The notes: generated from the letters alone by a model not told the origin. 22,916 nucleotides of DNA from Discostella pseudostelligera (GCA_036940085.1 JALLBK010000386.1:1-22916); one strand, 5' to 3'; positions 9,231-18,683 are shown, counted from the first letter of the stretch. Program-made: numbers and translations.

Positions 9231-9903
9231 ATGAGGGCTATTTCATTTATTTCAGCAGTACTTATGCTTGCTTCATCGGCAAGCGCGTCAAATGATCCGC
9301 GAGAATGCGAAGGTGAGTGTGGGAGAGTTCGGCCAATGCCGTCGATGGCGATGTGCGATGAGATCTTAGATCTTGCTTCCCACCATCATACTAATCTTAC
9401 CAGCTGCTCGTTTTACCTCTCTTCCCATCTCACCTCAATGAACGCCCCAAATCTTCTCACAATTTATCGAATACCAATCAGTCTGCATGAAAGTCATGCA
9501 AGAAGTTCGCGATACTCTTTCCAAAGATGCTCAAAAGGATAAACCCAAAATTGAACAAGCCCTCGGCGACTACTGCAGCAACGAATCTCTATCACCACGC
9601 GAAAAGAAAATTTGTTACTACATTGACCCCATCAAACGTGATGTCGCACAACCCTTCAGTCTCGGCATGCCAGTGGATCGAGTTTGTAAGAGAATTAATA
9701 AGGCCAATCCTGAAATTTGTTCCGTGAAATTCCCCGTCAAGACGGAAAATTTGGAGCCGAAAGATTTGACAAAGTTGAGGGTCAAGCAGCTCAAGAGTAT
9801 TTTGTTGGATAGGGGTGTGGAATGTAAGGGATGTGTTGAGAAGGAAGAGTTTATTAAGAAGGTGCAGGAGACCGAGCACTTGGCGGGGGCTGATGAATTC
9901 TAA
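9231..9903 (+). CDS. MANF/CDNF (ARMET) family ER protein, two exons
   Basis: Exon 1 is 9231-9312 and exon 2 is 9482-9903. The 169-bp intron starts GTGAGT and ends CAG; the split codon restores Val28 in RECEVCMKVM. The protein has 167 residues. Residues 1-19 form a signal peptide (ISFISAVLMLASSASA). The saposin-like part has six cysteines (26, 29, 59, 72, 96, 107) and the strings ICYYID and MPVDRVCKRI. The C-terminal SAP-like part reads LTKLRVKQLKSILLDRG followed by the C-K-G-C motif (142-145). This eight-cysteine layout and the LRVK-LK and CKGC strings match animal MANF, an ER-stress-induced, ER-resident and partly secreted protein that binds BiP and helps survival under misfolding stress. 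The end, GADEF, replaces the animal RTDL and could be a weak KDEL-like retention signal. The family call is strong; the role in a diatom is inferred as ER proteostasis. Confidence 0.87.
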
Positions 9904-10217
9904 GTCTGGGGGTGGTTTGGGACACGTGTATTTCCTTGGTTATCATCCTTTATGATGGACCAATGTGATTGATACAGCACACTGGACGATAAATGTAAAG
10001 GAATTGGACCCGAGAGGGTGATAATGGAAGATTTCCAAACATTGTTACTAGACGGCGGCAATTTTCGTTCTTTCAATTACCTGTAGCGGGTGGTTCGAAC
10101 ATTCTTTTTCACTGCTGATCAACACCGAGATCTAGGGAAGATAAAGTTGATTATAATGATATCAAGTCTAGCCAGTGCCCCATCAATCATCAACCCGCGT
10201 AGGATATCTCACCGACT
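9904..10217. other. Spacer between convergent MANF-like and MCTS1-like genes
   Basis: About 310 bp, presumably two 3' UTRs. One CACGTG word (about 9923) is present. The string GGTTCGAAC near 10089 resembles a tRNA B-box, but no acceptor stem or T-stem pairing surrounds it. Nothing else was recognised. Confidence 0.4.
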
Positions 10218-10802
10218 TCATTGAATATCATCGGTTCCCCACAATCCATCACCCAAAAAATGACTAACCTCAATCCCCGTTCCTTTGTTTTTCCTCCTAA
10301 TATCTTTGGAACTCATTGTCATACATCCCACCGCCAATGGAAACTCTTTGCCTTCGGCAAAAATGACAACTCCGTCACCCTTATCCAACCCCGCTTCCTC
10401 TTCATCGTCAGGAGGCATCTCTCCCCCCGGATTCGTCAACCCCGGACACATGACATTCGCACCCCCGAGCAAGTATGGAATTGCCCCCTTGTCCACTGTA
10501 ACTTTTGTAAATTCCAGTTTGGGATATTTGTGTACAAACTTGAGTGTTGGCAAAATCGGCCCATCGCGATGTTGAAAGAATACAGGCTCATCTCCTCCCT
10601 CAAGTTGTCGACAGTACAACATTAGATGGGGACCAATTTTGTATTGCACTAATGGTGACTTTTTGGGCAGTACGACATCGAGGATCTCCTCGGTGATTCC
10701 CGGATGGAAATTGGAGATTTGTGATTTGAGACCCCGTTGTACCGATGCCTTGACTTGGGTGGAGGTCGAGACATCGTTGGATGCGTCGAATCTTTTGAAC
10801 AT
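10218..10802 (-). CDS. MCTS1: MCTS1-like PUA-domain translation re-initiation/recycling factor
   Basis: A single exon of 194 residues, close to the usual length of about 181. The N terminus MFKRFDASNDVSTSTQVKAS and the strings GITEEILDVVLPKK, FFQHRDGPILPTL and HKYP match MCTS1. The PUA domain (about 103-184) carries VDKGAIPYLLGGANVMCPGL, AEGKEFPLAVGCMTMSS and KNKGTGIE, followed by HFLGDGLW. MCTS1 pairs with DENR on the 40S subunit to remove deacylated tRNA and promote re-initiation after short reading frames. An acidic insertion (DDEEEAGLDKGD, about 132-143) lengthens the loop after CPGLTNPG. The gene is divergent from PCNA with 454 bp between start codons, and they share a promoter rich in E2F-like sites. 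In animals MCTS1 was first found as a growth-promoting gene, so co-control with PCNA is plausible. Confidence 0.92.
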   Translation of the reverse strand: MFKRFDASNDVSTSTQVKASVQRGLKSQISNFHPGITEEILDVVLPKKSPLVQYKIGPHLMLYCRQLEGGDEPVFFQHRDGPILPTLKFVHKYPKLEFTKVTVDKGAIPYLLGGANVMCPGLTNPGGEMPPDDEEEAGLDKGDGVVIFAEGKEFPLAVGCMTMSSKDIRRKNKGTGIEVSHFLGDGLWGTDDIQ

Positions 10803-10942
10803 GGTATTGTTAAATTATAATACAATATGCCCCCCAAGCCTTTGTTTCTGCCTCGCCTTTATTTGTTTTGGGTTGAATCGTCGATGCTCGACATTGATTT
10901 TCAATGCAATATCAAGAATGTCGGATGGATGCTTTTGGCATT

Positions 10943-10985
10943 GGCTGCTTGCTTGCTGCTTGCTGCTTGCTTGCTGCAGCTGCTG
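10943..10985. repeat. Low-complexity GCTTGCT/GCTGCTT repeat
   Basis: Irregular tandem copies of GCTTGCT and GCTGCTT, ending in CTGCAGCTGC, in the MCTS1/PCNA promoter. It is probably a replication-slippage repeat; no function is evident. Confidence 0.55.
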
Positions 10986-10995
10986 GCTTTTGGTG

Positions 10996-11092
10996 TTCCC
11001 GCCATATCTTTCGCCTCTCTGGATGCGTGGTTTTCCCGCCATTTTGGGACAAGGACAGACGTGATTTTGGATGGCGCATCAAAATGGCGGGA
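10996..11092. promoter_or_regulatory. Three E2F-like sites upstream of PCNA, two forming a 12-bp inverted repeat
   Basis: TTCCCGCCATATCTTT (10996-11011), TTTTCCCGCCATTTT (11031-11045) and AAAATGGCGGGAT (11081-11093). TCCCGCCATTTT (11034-11045) and AAAATGGCGGGA (11081-11092) are exact reverse complements. TTSGCGGGAA-type words are E2F/DP binding sites, and PCNA is a classical E2F target in plants and animals. The first site, read on the minus strand, is 16 of 16 identical to a site upstream of galactokinase (18565-18580). The sites lie 165-261 bp before the PCNA ATG. Confidence 0.65.
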
Positions 11093-11256
11093 TACACCAC
11101 GTGCACCAAAATAGACCAAAATCCAACACACCCACACCGAAAGCTAGCAACAACAATGAACCTCAAATCCATTTCACAGAGCACGTAACACCTCCTATCC
11201 GCTACACTACATAGCATTACTCTCCCATCCATTGTCAATACTACTACGCAACAACC

Positions 11257-12448
<1,192 letters not shown>

Positions 12449-12930
12449 AAGGGGCTTCCGAATTAAATGAGTAATTTGCCATTTGCCCAAATGGATGATG
12501 ACGACGGCGATCCGAAATGATGATATGGTATCAGCTATTGCTCTCGTTTGATTTTCATAGTATTAATTGCCATAAAGTGACTTTATTATCTCTCTCACTG
12601 CATGGTGCTATGTTTGTTGCACCGTGCTGTCAAGTACGTTGAGACTTCTTTAGTTTCAATTGAAGCAACATCAAGTTGTAATCACACGATATCTAATAGT
12701 ACTAGTTAGGGGTACGTTCTTTCTAACATACACGGGGGTGACAATCAGATCAAGTGATACACAAACTATGCTCTCGGTAGTATCATTGTTGACGCCGAAG
12801 TCAACGATAGATCCTCTCACTTCAATTGATGCTCTTGGATGCACCAAATGACCAATGACGGTAAACCCCAATTTACTTCATGCCACAGACTAGTCACAAA
12901 TACATCGATCGTGAACATTCATCCTATTTT
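12449..12930. other. Spacer between convergent PCNA and the C/H-repeat gene
   Basis: About 480 bp, AT-rich in the middle. Two overlapping open frames of about 60 codons (12660-12871, both strands) show no family features. It presumably contains 3' UTRs. No repeat or RNA pattern was recognised. Confidence 0.4.
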
Positions 12931-14228
12931 CTACATTCGGAATGAAGAGGCCATTTCGCTAGCGATGGGAACTCGACGTTTGAGTTTGGGAGCACTGCTA
13001 CGATTTTGTTGACGTAGGTTGCCGCCGTCCTGACTTTGACGACGTTGTCGTGGGCTCCGACTACGACGACCGCTGCAAGATTTTGATCGGCTCCTAGTAG
13101 CATTAGCACCACGATCACCATCCCTGCTGCTTCTCCGAACGTAACTGGCATTACTGCTGCTACTTCTCCGAACGTAATTGGCAACACTACTGCTGCTTCC
13201 TCCTCCCCCACTACGTACGACTTTAACACACTCCGGACAAACGTCGTGGATAGTTTTGAACCCACCCATTAACTTTCGTTGTGCAATTTGCACACTAGGA
13301 TGTTTGCAGCAATACCCATCGGAATCAAACGGCAATGCACCATATCGACCAGACTGTGCGGCCTTTCCAGAAGATGCGCGTAATGGCTTTGCAGTAGTGG
13401 TGGTAGTGGTGGCGGTGGTGTTCATGGAGCGGGTGGATTTTCGAGTATTGTCGGACAGATTGGACTTTCCTGATTTTGCAGAGTGTGAATCGTCATCGAG
13501 AAGACCAGATCCTCCATTGCAAATCGGACACACCCCCGTCACCTGGTGATTTTGTTCATGCAAAAGATATGAGCAAGATGTGGACATGGACATACAGTCA
13601 AAAGAAAGTCAACAATGTTGAGACACACCTTCCACCCGCCTCCCAAAAGCTTCTTGGTAGCAACCTGAATGTGAGAATGCACGATGCAGCAGCCATTGTC
13701 ATCAAATTCTCCTCCTCCCATTCCCTTCGAGAAAGATCTAGCAAAGTGTGTGCTATCTCCACCCGTACTGTCCTTCTTCTTCATCGGCATCGTCTTGTTG
13801 TTTCTGCTGCTGTAGGACCTTTGTTCCATGCACTTTGGACAGACCTGGAAAATAATGTGCCAACCACCACTGAACTTCTTCGTGGCTAGCTGTATATTGA
13901 CATGATAGTGACATCGCCCGCTCTTATCAAATGGTGTGTCATATTCGTGACGTTTCCGAGATGATGGAGGTGGTGCGTTGCGATCTCTCATCAAGTTGTT
14001 GTTCTTCTTTCCCCGTTCCATGCTAGACCTAGATCTACTAGACTTCTCTCCATCGACAACATTATTCATCCGAGGATGCAATTGATGATGCTGTTGTTGT
14101 TGTCGATGCCCGGTTTTGATTGTAGCAGCTTCGCTTTGGAGGGCTGTGTTGGACTGATCGGTATTGCCATTGCGATCTCGGCTTCGAGTGCGGCGTCGTG
14201 CCTCCAGCTTGTCGTCCCTCATGATCAT
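12931..14228 (-). CDS. Basic, Ser-rich protein with three C-x2-H-x20-CPxC repeats, two exons
   Basis: Exon 1 is 14228-13629 and exon 2 is 13542-12931. The 86-bp intron begins GTGTGT and ends CAG, phase 0, giving about 403 residues. Three copies of one unit appear: (P/E)FDxxGxC-x2-H-x3-Q-x-A-x2-K-x2-GG-(W/F)-...-VCPxC, at about residues 99-133, 175-208 and 271-305. In all three, exactly 20 residues separate the His from the first Cys of CPxC. In the middle copy this holds only after splicing, which supports the intron. The Cys/His layout suggests a small zinc-binding fold. The linkers are rich in Ser, Arg, Thr and Lys ([22 protein letters not shown]), as in nuclear or RNA-associated proteins. 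The start is the first ATG of the frame; a second lies two codons later. Similar C..H..CPxC repeats occur in other diatom hypothetical proteins as far as I recall; function is unknown. Confidence 0.7.
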
Positions 14229-14670
14229 GACACCATCGTCAATGAAAATGATTGTATTGATCACGGCAATCGAGTAGTAGTGGCTCCTCCAACTCGAAAG
14301 GACTGAAAGGTTACAGAGTTACCACAGGATATTAACTTGCCTTAGGATCCGAAAGTCACGTTTCTATTCACACAAGGGAATTAATACGCCCAATACTTTG
14401 ACCAATACATGTGAGGCGACCACGGACAGACAGATGTGTCCTCAACCTTTGACTTTGACTTTGACCATATTATTATGGATTATGGCATGGCCATGCGGCG
14501 GCACTACTCTACTCTCGGCTACTCTCAGCATAGTGGATGGAGTAGCCATAACTTCCAACTAGAGGGGTAGGCAATCAACCTCTCACTCTGTATGTTATCA
14601 AGCTGATGGTGCTGGTGGTGGTTGTTGTGGTCCAATCCTACCAATCTCACAATATTCAGTATTCATCGCC
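14229..14670. promoter_or_regulatory. Divergent promoter of the C/H-repeat and PPR genes
   Basis: About 440 bp between divergent starts. It contains CCTTTGACTTTGACTTTGACC (about 14446-14466), three direct copies of TTTGAC, and the palindrome CATGGCCATG (about 14486-14495). TTGAC is the core of plant W-boxes, but nothing here shows a binding factor. The last 50 bp are rich in TGGTGGT. Confidence 0.35.
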
Positions 14671-16977
14671 ATGGTGGCAACTCTAACCTCTGCCGCGGCT
14701 CGCCGCGCATTTCATTGCCGAGGGGCGTGTCTACGGTCTCATCAGTATTATTCAGGAGCATCTTCCATTATTACAAATTTTCATTCCTCCAGAACATTGG
14801 TAATGACCAATATGCATCGGAATTCAACATTCCACCGCCCATTTTCTTCGCAACCAATTGAGCCACCCGTCGACAAAACGCATCCACCGGATGAAACACC
14901 CATTAACCTTAGAATATCGAATGAATTCACACCATCAACTTCAAAAAAGAATATGCATCCAGTTACATCAACTCTTACCGAAGATGAATACGATCCCGAG
15001 GAGGTCATCTCACAAATTTTCATGGCAGCAAAGTGGAACCAGGGTCAAACATTGTCTGGAAAATCTAACGGAGGAGGAACGAGCAAGAAATGGAATTATG
15101 AATTGGTTAGAGCAACAATCGATAAGTACGAACTACATCTACGCTTTGTTTTGGATCGACTCAAGTCAAAAGGAGGAAACCACCAGCCATCATCATCATC
15201 ATCATCACAATCAGACTTCTTACTGTCGAATATTCATCCATCCGCGGAGAAATGCGCTGCCACTCACAAGCTCCTATCACCAAAAACCCTTGCGAATGCC
15301 ATCCGCTCGCTGACCAGATCGAAAATGGATACTCCTCTCCTATCGAAACGTATACGAGAAATTGAACGTTTGGTTGGACAGATCGGATGGACATCTATTA
15401 CTGAGGAATTATCCTACCGGTTATTAGAGGCCAATGGCAAGGCGGGTAATGTTACTAGGACATTGGCATTGTTGGAATTGCGGAAAAGAAGGGGGTATGC
15501 TCCTCGTGAGCAAGACGATAGGACGTTTTCGGTCGTCAACAAGGCGGGGATACTGAATTTAGTGGACGACCAGGACGATTCGCGAAGTCGTGAAACTGCC
15601 CATGTACCTATTGAACGCGGCGAGAAAGAATTCATACATGCCATCACGGCAATTCAATCGGCACAATTACCACTTCGACGCTCTCGCAACTTGTACTTAC
15701 ATGAATCATCCTTTGCTGAATCAGCACTGGACAATCCAACACGGTACCTCGATGCAATACTATTAAACATGAGTCAACGTGGAGTTCCTCTCCGGCCAGA
15801 GATGGCAACTCAAATGTTGGCCTGCTATGCATCCACTGGTCGGACAGGTCGGGCATTGCATTACTTCTACAAGGTTATTAGAGACCCCGTGGAAGAGGAT
15901 GGGTATTACATACCTGGTCCTCACCCAACACATTTAAGTAAAGATGAATTGGAGGAGTGGAAGGTAACGAAGAGACAGGAGGGGATGGGAAGACTTGTCG
16001 TGAAAGGAGATGAGCATGATGAACAACTGGATATGAACAGAGATCACGATAGGATCACGACGGACACAGTAGACGATGACCATGATAGACAAGATGACAC
16101 ATCCCAGCATTCTACAAAGAGGACAAAACCCCGTATGATCATGCATCCTCCACCGCCCTTTCATAAAATTCCCAGCAGTGTCAAGGATTCTTCTTTGGCT
16201 CGAAGCAGTGAGCACAAACCTTTCGTTTTTGTGGGTGCACCCAAGAGCGCAACAACAGCATCGTCATCATCTCCACCACAACCCACGAGTGTTCAGAGCC
16301 TTAAAACCAAGTTAGATTGGGAAGTTGATAATGAATGGTCCCTGTCGCTTACCGCCGCATTTGCATTTGCGGATAGTTTGACACATGGTGCATGTGGCCA
16401 TGAACCGATTGAGTTGGATGTGGGAGCATGGAATTGCCTCATAAAGGCATGCTGCTATCGCGGGGCACTTCACCGAGCATTGAACATATTGGACAAGACG
16501 ATGCCACAGAAGGGGATTGAGCCGGATATTTACTCATATAATACAATATTGGCAGGGCTGGCACGTGTGGGGGATATCACGACACTTAAGGAATACCTTG
16601 TGCGCATGACCAACAAGCGTATCCCCATCGATAAATATACCGTTCAGGCTATTGCGGACGGACTTCTAAATGTGGGAGACATTTCAGGCGCCTCGACAAT
16701 GGTGCAGGACATTTTCAACCAGCACAACACCCTTCCACCGTACACAACTCACTTGAAAATAATTGAGTTTGCCTTATCGAATGGCTTGATATTTGAAGCC
16801 AAGCGACACGTGTACTTTATTCAGCAGCTTTGGAAATGGCAGCCATCCCCTCACGACGAGAGGAGATTCCGTGACATAATGAACGCTACGAAGCACAATC
16901 CAAAACTCTCCAAGGAAGCTCTACAAAAGCTTTTCCGGTATTTCAGTGAAGACTTGAAGAATGAAGACTTCTTTTAG
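14671..16977 (+). CDS. Pentatricopeptide-repeat (PPR) protein, probably mitochondrial
   Basis: A single exon of 768 residues, starting at an ATG in good context (GCCATGG). The first 60 residues are rich in Arg, Ser and Ala and poor in acidic residues (MVATLTSAAARRAFHCRGAC), like a mitochondrial presequence ending near RPFSSQ. PPR-type helical pairs are clearest at about 583-690: VGAWNCLIKACCYRGALHRA, GIEPDIYSYNTILAGLARVG and IPIDKYTVQAIADGLLNVG. Weaker units lie near 370-400 (MATQMLACYASTGRTGRALH). Long low-complexity and acidic linkers (a Ser run near 172-178 from a CAT/ATC repeat at 15188-15207, and an Asp/His-rich stretch at about 445-490) separate them. PPR proteins bind organellar RNA and act in processing, stability or translation. 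The target RNA cannot be predicted from so few repeats. Galactokinase follows convergently, 68 bp after the stop codon. Confidence 0.8.
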   Translation: MVATLTSAAARRAFHCRGACLRSHQYYSGASSIITNFHSSRTLVMTNMHRNSTFHRPFSSQPIEPPVDKTHPPDETPINLRISNEFTPSTSKKNMHPVTSTLTEDEYDPEEVISQIFMAAKWNQGQTLSGKSNGGGTSKKWNYELVRATIDKYELHLRFVLDRLKSKGGNHQPSSSSSSQSDFLLSNIHPSAEKCAATHKLLSPKTLANAIRSLTRSKMDTPLLSKRIREIERLVGQIGWTSITEELSYRLLEANGKAGNVTRTLALLELRKRRGYAPREQDDRTFSVVNKAGILNLVDDQDDSRSRETAHVPIERGEKEFIHAITAIQSAQLPLRRSRNLYLHESSFAESALDNPTRYLDAILLNMSQRGVPLRPEMATQMLACYASTGRTGRALHYFYKVIRDPVEEDGYYIPGPHPTHLSKDELEEWKVTKRQEGMGRLVVKGDEHDEQLDMNRDHDRITTDTVDDDHDRQDDTSQHSTKRTKPRMIMHPPPPFHKIPSSVKDSSLARSSEHKPFVFVGAPKSATTASSSSPPQPTSVQSLKTKLDWEVDNEWSLSLTAAFAFADSLTHGACGHEPIELDVGAWNCLIKACCYRGALHRALNILDKTMPQKGIEPDIYSYNTILAGLARVGDITTLKEYLVRMTNKRIPIDKYTVQAIADGLLNVGDISGASTMVQDIFNQHNTLPPYTTHLKIIEFALSNGLIFEAKRHVYFIQQLWKWQPSPHDERRFRDIMNATKHNPKLSKEALQKLFRYFSEDLKNEDFF

Positions 16978-17045
16978 GATAGATTGTGCTAATACTTAAT
17001 CCACCGTGATGTGACTTATCTCTTACTGCAGAGGAACAATTTACC

Positions 17046-18413
17046 CTACAACACACTAATTGCCATTGCTCCATCCCCCGGGGATGTCTCGAAGCAGGAG
17101 CATTTCATACCGGTAGCCTTTTCGTATTCCACATTCAAGTAATCAACGAGGGCCTGTGCAACACTCTTCGTTACAAGTGTAACTGTGCACCCGCCGAAGC
17201 CCCCACCCGTGAGGCGTGAGCCGTAAACACCATCGAACTTTTGCGCCAAGTCTACCAGCACGTCAATCTCTTTACAAGAAACTTCGTAATCATTTTTCAT
17301 GCTAGTGTGTGATGCATTCATTAGCTCCCCAACTACTGCCCAATCGGCCCTTGCCCATGCATTGGCTGTTTCGACGGTCCTTGCATTTTCCGATACTACG
17401 TGCCGCGCTCGTTGTAGTAACACTCCGTCCAGTGACGCCGTCGAAATGGCATTATCGATGTCTTCCATAGACGCATCCCGAAGTGACTGAATTCGTGGAT
17501 TGACCTTTGATAGTATTTCCGTAGCCTCCTTGCATTGCCGAACTCGAATGGGATACTCCCCCCCACCGAGATCATGCTTGACATTCGAATTCGCCACTAC
17601 CAAAACGGGAGCTTCTGATTCTATACTTGATTCAACCACGGACACTTCCCTAAAATCTAGGCTGCGACAATCAATCAACAACAAATTGCCTTTGCTTCCA
17701 GCACTGCTCACGAACTGATCCATGATCCCACATGGTACACCCACAAAGACATTCTCGGCACGTTGACATCGTATTGCACGTTCCATTTTTCTTTCCTTCG
17801 AGGAAGGAGAGGTGTCTGCATTTCCATGATTTGTTTTGTATGAAGAGTAGGCAACCCCATCGTGTTGGTCCATGATGCATTCCAAAAAACCCGCCGTTGC
17901 CACCTCCAAAGATGCCGAGGACGACAATCCTGAACCCAAGGGAACATCACCATTGACAGCCATATCTAATGCAAATGTCTCATCATCTTTCAAATCTGGC
18001 AGGTATTGTAAGATAGTCCCCTGGACATAATTTGCCCATTTGTTGTTGCTATCAGCTGACGAGGGTGGCGATGTCGGGATTGCACGAAACTCGGTAATGT
18101 TGGTAGGGTCGTTCATCGAAACAATGCGACATAATGAAGATTTCGTAGAATCCACTTTCACAATATCTCCTCTACCATAACAAAGGGTATTGTATCCAAT
18201 AGCTAGGGGTAGAACATATCCACCGGTGTAATCGGTGTGCTCACCAATGAGATTGACACGTCCTGGTGCACTGGCGCAATGGATGGGTAGGGGTGTGCGC
18301 TCATCGTCATTGTCGTCGTTCGCAAATGATTGTTCGTATAATGCCTTGGCTTGACTGAGTAGAGATTGCAGATTGGAAGGAAGATCTTCTACTGTCGATG
18401 AAGATGGCATCAT
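17046..18413 (-). CDS. GALK: Galactokinase (Leloir pathway), GHMP kinase family
   Basis: It phosphorylates D-galactose to galactose-1-phosphate with ATP in the cytosol. Motifs (numbered from this start) are the galactokinase signature PGRVNLIGEHTDYTGGYVLP (51-70), the ATP-binding DVPLGSGLSSSASLEVA (156-172), VPCGIMDQFVSSAG with catalytic Asp232, VKHDLGGGEYPIRVRQC, and GSRLTGGGFGGCTVTLV (398-414). I chose the start at 18413 (MMPSSSTVEDLP), which gives 455 residues and puts the signature where the family has it. The frame is open to an ATG at 18617, which would add 68 residues of Ser/Thr/Gln/Arg-rich sequence. However, that DNA is a TTTG/GGATTTT-rich low-complexity stretch and carries two of the five promoter-like TGGCGGGA words, so it looks like 5' UTR or promoter. 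The long form could also encode a presequence; this is not settled. A small insertion (about 192-208) interrupts the domain before ERKMERAIRCQRAE. Confidence 0.93.
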   Translation of the reverse strand: MMPSSSTVEDLPSNLQSLLSQAKALYEQSFANDDNDDERTPLPIHCASAPGRVNLIGEHTDYTGGYVLPLAIGYNTLCYGRGDIVKVDSTKSSLCRIVSMNDPTNITEFRAIPTSPPSSADSNNKWANYVQGTILQYLPDLKDDETFALDMAVNGDVPLGSGLSSSASLEVATAGFLECIMDQHDGVAYSSYKTNHGNADTSPSSKERKMERAIRCQRAENVFVGVPCGIMDQFVSSAGSKGNLLLIDCRSLDFREVSVVESSIESEAPVLVVANSNVKHDLGGGEYPIRVRQCKEATEILSKVNPRIQSLRDASMEDIDNAISTASLDGVLLQRARHVVSENARTVETANAWARADWAVVGELMNASHTSMKNDYEVSCKEIDVLVDLAQKFDGVYGSRLTGGGFGGCTVTLVTKSVAQALVDYLNVEYEKATGMKCSCFETSPGDGAMAISVL

Positions 18414-18479
18414 GGAAATGCGAGGGCGAGTGCGAGGGCGTTCGCCGTACGTCTTGGCTGGGGTTTGGGTTTGAGGGGA

Positions 18480-18541
18480 ATTGGTGGTGGTGGATTTTGG
18501 ATTTTGGATTTGGATTTTGTTTGTTTGTGTTTGTTTGTTGA
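18480..18541. repeat. Low-complexity GGTGGT/GGATTTT/GTTTGTTT stretch
   Basis: Runs of TGGTGG, GGATTTT and TTTGTTTG lie between the two possible galactokinase start codons. On the coding strand this is CA- and AAACAAAC-rich, typical of a 5' UTR. It supports the downstream start. Confidence 0.5.
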
Positions 18542-18550
18542 AGAGGAAGG

Positions 18551-18683
18551 TTTGGCGGGAGACTAAAGATATGGCGGGAAAGCGCCGCGAAGAAGTTGAA
18601 GGTACTGAGTACGACATAGTACTTTTTGGCGGGAGACTGAAAGGTTTTGGCGGGAGACTTACGATACATATGGCGGGAAAGCG
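18551..18683. promoter_or_regulatory. Cluster of five E2F-like TGGCGGGA elements upstream of galactokinase
   Basis: Two forms alternate. Form A, TTTGGCGGGAGACT, is at 18551-18564, 18625-18638 and 18646-18659. Form B, ATATGGCGGGAAAGCG, is at 18569-18584 and 18668-18683. All read on the plus strand, giving the order A-B then A-A-B. Flanking bases beyond the 8-bp core are conserved within each form, so these are not chance GC words. Form B (extended, 18565-18580) is identical over 16 bp to a PCNA promoter site, and the form A core TGGCGGGAGAC matches a site upstream of the GH16 gene. They lie 138-271 bp upstream of the preferred galactokinase start. Confidence 0.7.

Larger units (their letters stand above)
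10803..11256. promoter_or_regulatory. Bidirectional MCTS1/PCNA promoter
   Basis: 454 bp between divergent start codons. The MCTS1 side contains a low-complexity GCTTGCT/GCTGCTT run (about 10943-10985). The PCNA side contains three E2F-like words (listed separately) and a CACGTG at 11098-11103. Long frames crossing this region on both strands are chance openings without family resemblance. Confidence 0.6.

Noticed and set aside
10030..10110. Possible tRNA around the string GGTTCGAAC (about 10089)
   Set aside because: The B-box-like word is not flanked by a pairing T-stem, and no acceptor stem or A-box at the right distance was found.
10815..11137. Several 75-95 codon open frames on both strands in the MCTS1/PCNA promoter
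   Set aside because: They arise from the GCTTGCT low-complexity run and overlap each other. None resembles a protein family.
13130..13200. Tandem DNA repeat (CGAACGTAA...GCTGCT) as a mobile or regulatory repeat
   Set aside because: It lies inside the C/H-repeat gene and simply encodes two YVRRSSS-like segments.
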